Shown here piece by piece: positions 23,051 to 24,747 of a stretch of DNA of 24,747 nt (position 1 is the stretch's first letter; each line of letters starts with the position of its first letter). Both the position numbers and the translations under genes were made by a program. Location of the stretch: contig JAZDMF010000377.1 of the NCBI GenBank assembly GCA_043801235.1, positions 1 to 24,747 on the forward strand, written 5' to 3'. The notes below the pieces were generated by a model. The model did no database searches. It had not been told where the DNA came from and saw only the letters and a list, made by a program, of their open reading frames with translations. Source of the stretch: DAOQAK01 sp043801235 (lineage in GTDB: Bacteria; Bacteroidota; Bacteroidia; Bacteroidales; CG2-30-32-10).

Positions 23051-23638
23051 TTATTCTGTTTTATGAATAATATTCTTCTCAACCACTTCGCACACACTAA
23101 TAAAAATATCATCAATAGTTCCAATTCCGTGAACAGAACGGAGAAGATTCTTTTTATGATAATAATCAAGTAAAGGTTTGGTTTGCTTGTTATATACATC
23201 AAGGCGTTGCCTGATCACTTCTTCGGTATCATCGCTTCTTCCCGATTCCAACCCGCGCTTTACCAGCCTTTTGACAAGTTCCTCATCATTAACATCAAGC
23301 GATATTACCAGTGAAACAGGCATACAACGCGCATTCAGCATCTCATCAAATTTTTCTGCCTGAACAATTGTCCTGGGGAATCCATCAAAAACAAAGCCTT
23401 TGGCATTTTCAACACGATTCATTACTGAAAACAACATATCAAGTACAATCTCGTCAGGCACCAGTTGACCATTATCCATATAACTTTTTGCTTTCATTCC
23501 CAATTCGGTTTTGTTTGAAATTTCACTGCGGAAAATATCGCCGGTTGAAATATGGACAAGCTCGTATTTTTCAACAAGTTGTAATGAATGCGTGCCTTTA
23601 CCGGCACCCGGAGGCCCAAAGAGTATCAGGTTAAGCAT
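23051..23638 (-). CDS. adk: Adenylate kinase
   Basis: A 195-residue adenylate kinase (ATP + AMP to 2 ADP). It has the P-loop FGPPGAGKGTH, the AMP-binding segment HISTGDIFRSEI, a GFVFDGFPRTIVQAE block, and LVKRGLESGRSDDTEEVIRQR with the conserved arginines and an Asp-Asp pair. The LID is the short form, without a zinc-binding insert, which accounts for the length. Its start is well defined by the N-terminal strand (MLNLILFG). It is followed by obg and preceded by hpt, an arrangement seen in many Bacteroidota. Confidence 0.96.
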   Translation of the reverse strand: MLNLILFGPPGAGKGTHSLQLVEKYELVHISTGDIFRSEISNKTELGMKAKSYMDNGQLVPDEIVLDMLFSVMNRVENAKGFVFDGFPRTIVQAEKFDEMLNARCMPVSLVISLDVNDEELVKRLVKRGLESGRSDDTEEVIRQRLDVYNKQTKPLLDYYHKKNLLRSVHGIGTIDDIFISVCEVVEKNIIHKTE

Positions 23639-23696
23639 AATACATATTTAATTTAATGACTTAATCTTACATAAATGAATTATTGTGAAAAAAAAG

Positions 23697-23785
23697 TCCA
23701 AAGCCCAAAATTCCAAGTCTCAAATCCCAAGATATACGCTACGATTCCACTTTGAATTTGGAGTTTGAAATTTGGGGCTTGAGAA
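23697..23785. repeat. Imperfect long inverted repeat between hpt and adk
   Basis: The left arm (about 23697-23731, CCAAAGCCCAAAATTCCAAG onward) is complementary, with several mismatches and a gap, to the right arm (about 23750-23785, ending GAAATTTGGGGCTTGAGA). About 18 bp lie between. It looks like a decayed intergenic repeat or a degenerate hairpin element; there is no coding content. Confidence 0.6.
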
Positions 23786-23811
23786 TTTTATATACTGTTT
23801 TTTTCCTAACA

Positions 23812-24348
23812 TCAGTCAATAATCTTATATATATCGGCCAGGTTGCGCCCGTAGCCGTCATAATCCAGTCCGTATCCAACTATGAAATCATTTGGAATTT
23901 CAATGCCAACATAATCAAGGTCAATTTTTTTCAGGTACGCATTTGGTTTGAACAGCAGTGTGGCAATCTTTACATCGGCCGGCGCAAGCCGTTTCAGGCT
24001 TTCCAGGATATCCTCAACGGTATGGCCGGAATCAACTATGTCCTCAAGCACGATAATATTCCTGCCTTTAATATCATCACTTAATCCAATAAGAGTTTTT
24101 ACATTTTCAGAAGTTTTTGTTCCAATGTAACTTGATAGTTTCACAAACGATATTTCACAGGGTATGTTCAGTTTTTTGAAAAGGTCGGAAGCAAACATGA
24201 AGGCGCCATTCAGGATGACAATGAACACAGGGTTTTTCCCGTTCATTTCCCTGTTGATCTTTTCAGCCATCATATCAACCGCTTTTAATATCTCTTCTTC
24301 TTTAATAGAAAGAGCAAACTCCTTGTCTAATATTTTAACTTTCTTCAT
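23812..24348 (-). CDS. hpt: Hypoxanthine phosphoribosyltransferase
   Basis: I start this gene at the ATG at 24348 (MKKVKILDKEFALSI), giving 178 residues, the usual family length. An in-frame upstream ATG at 24423 would add 25 residues with no counterpart in the family. The enzyme salvages hypoxanthine (and usually guanine) with PRPP to give IMP or GMP. Visible features: LNGAFMFASDLF with the family's early hydrophobic/basic segment, the flexible loop region LSSYIGTKTS, the PRPP-binding motif VLEDIVDSGHTVEDI (the Glu-Asp pair and DSGHT), and the nucleobase pocket DFIVGYGLDYDGYGRNL. It is divergent from purE, so a purine salvage gene faces a de novo purine gene. Confidence 0.95.
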   Translation of the reverse strand: MKKVKILDKEFALSIKEEEILKAVDMMAEKINREMNGKNPVFIVILNGAFMFASDLFKKLNIPCEISFVKLSSYIGTKTSENVKTLIGLSDDIKGRNIIVLEDIVDSGHTVEDILESLKRLAPADVKIATLLFKPNAYLKKIDLDYVGIEIPNDFIVGYGLDYDGYGRNLADIYKIID

Positions 24349-24451
24349 AACCCTCAAATATTCGGTGCAAATATGTAAATGATTCGGTCTGACAAATCCG
24401 GTCTTACAAAGATATAAATTCAAAAATCATTTCACTGAATTCAAAAATATT

Positions 24452-24459
24452 TATTTTTG
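24452..24459 (+). promoter_or_regulatory. Bacteroidota -7 box for purE
   Basis: TATTTTTG is an exact TAnnTTTG, 22 bp before the ATG at 24482. The -33 region holds only TTTC at a slightly short 18-bp spacing. Confidence 0.45.
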
Positions 24460-24481
24460 TTGTTATTATAAAAATAAAATC

Positions 24482-24747
24482 ATGGAAAACAAAGAACCTA
24501 AAGTCAGCATTATCATGGGCAGTACTTCCGATTTACCCGTAATGGAAGAGGCTGCAAAAATATTAGAAGATTTCCGCATACATTTTGAAATCAACGCCCT
24601 TTCGGCCCATCGTACACCTGACAAGGTGATGGAGTTTGCAAAAAAGGCATACGACCGCGGCGTGCGTGTAATCATTGCCGGAGCAGGCGGCGCAGCTCAT
24701 CTGCCAGGTGTCATTGCAGCATCCACACCCTGCCCTGTAATTGGTGT
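24482..24747 (+). CDS. purE: N5-carboxyaminoimidazole ribonucleotide mutase PurE (3' end outside window)
   Basis: The first 88 codons of a class I PurE, which converts N5-CAIR to CAIR in de novo purine synthesis. The family motifs are present in order: VSIIMGSTSDLPVMEEAA (substrate-phosphate loop), FEINALSAHRTPDKV with the conserved Ser-Ala-His-Arg, and VIIAGAGGAAHLPGVIAA, then TPCPVIG at the edge. The ATG at 24482 gives the standard start. The gene runs off the right end; class I PurE proteins are about 160-170 residues long, so about half is here. Confidence 0.95.
   Translation, partial: MENKEPKVSIIMGSTSDLPVMEEAAKILEDFRIHFEINALSAHRTPDKVMEFAKKAYDRGVRVIIAGAGGAAHLPGVIAASTPCPVIG

Noticed and set aside
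24349..24423. N-terminal extension of hpt to the upstream ATG
   Set aside because: Adds 25 residues with no family counterpart; the inner ATG gives the normal 178-residue enzyme.

Overview
The window looks like chromosomal DNA of an AT-rich member of the Bacteroidota, probably an uncultured or environmental lineage of class Bacteroidia. Three secreted proteins end in a type IX secretion (T9SS) sorting domain. Several upstream regions carry the Bacteroidota promoter pattern (TTTG, about 20 bp, TAnnTTTG). A menaquinone enzyme of the futalosine route (MqnA) is present, and the housekeeping genes (obg, adk, hpt, purE) have Bacteroidota-like lengths. No rRNA, tRNA, CRISPR array, insertion sequence or phage gene was seen.

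Layout. Positions 1-1018 (minus): the 5' end of an unknown gene and a bestrophin-like channel. 1135-3167 (plus): a hotdog thioesterase followed after 2 nt by an EI24/CysZ-like membrane protein fused in frame to MqnA. 3260-6693 (plus): a TPR/PD40/carboxypeptidase-regulatory-like envelope protein, a beta-propeller T9SS cargo and an Imm1-like small protein. 6722-9608 (minus): a three-gene set that mirrors the Kdo pathway, namely an RPE-like epimerase fused to a KdsD-type CBS pair, a type I-beta DAHP synthase overlapping it by ATGA, and a helix-turn-helix domain fused to a KdsC-like phosphatase. 9809-11865 (plus): an OmpR-family response regulator and histidine kinase, with a promoter that carries a 13-bp inverted repeat. 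Four 11-bp-phased TTCTAAT-like repeats follow, directly upstream of a secreted polysaccharide deacetylase (11964-13358) and a hypothetical gene. 14097-19310 (plus): a membrane-anchored coiled-coil protein, a large FG-GAP T9SS protein, a B12-binding radical SAM enzyme and a small helical protein. 19403-20677: an NhaD antiporter. 20849-24348 (minus): dinD, obg, adk, hpt. 24482-24747 (plus): start of purE.

Main points of interest. (1) The epimerase-CBS / DAHP synthase / HTH-KdsC set has the logic of KdsD-KdsA-KdsC with each protein substituted or refitted, so it may make an unusual 3-deoxy-ulosonate or couple pentose phosphates to the shikimate pathway. (2) The segment carrying the large T9SS gene is bracketed by two diverged copies (about 165-175 bp) of one sequence: the 3' end of the coiled-coil gene, a nested hairpin terminator and the 5' end of the radical SAM gene. 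The left copy leaves a 22-codon relic of the radical SAM gene. (3) The phased repeats after the kinase gene are a strong candidate response-regulator site. (4) dinD has a 37-bp hairpin-forming piece of its own coding sequence copied into its leader. (5) MqnA is fused to a membrane protein.
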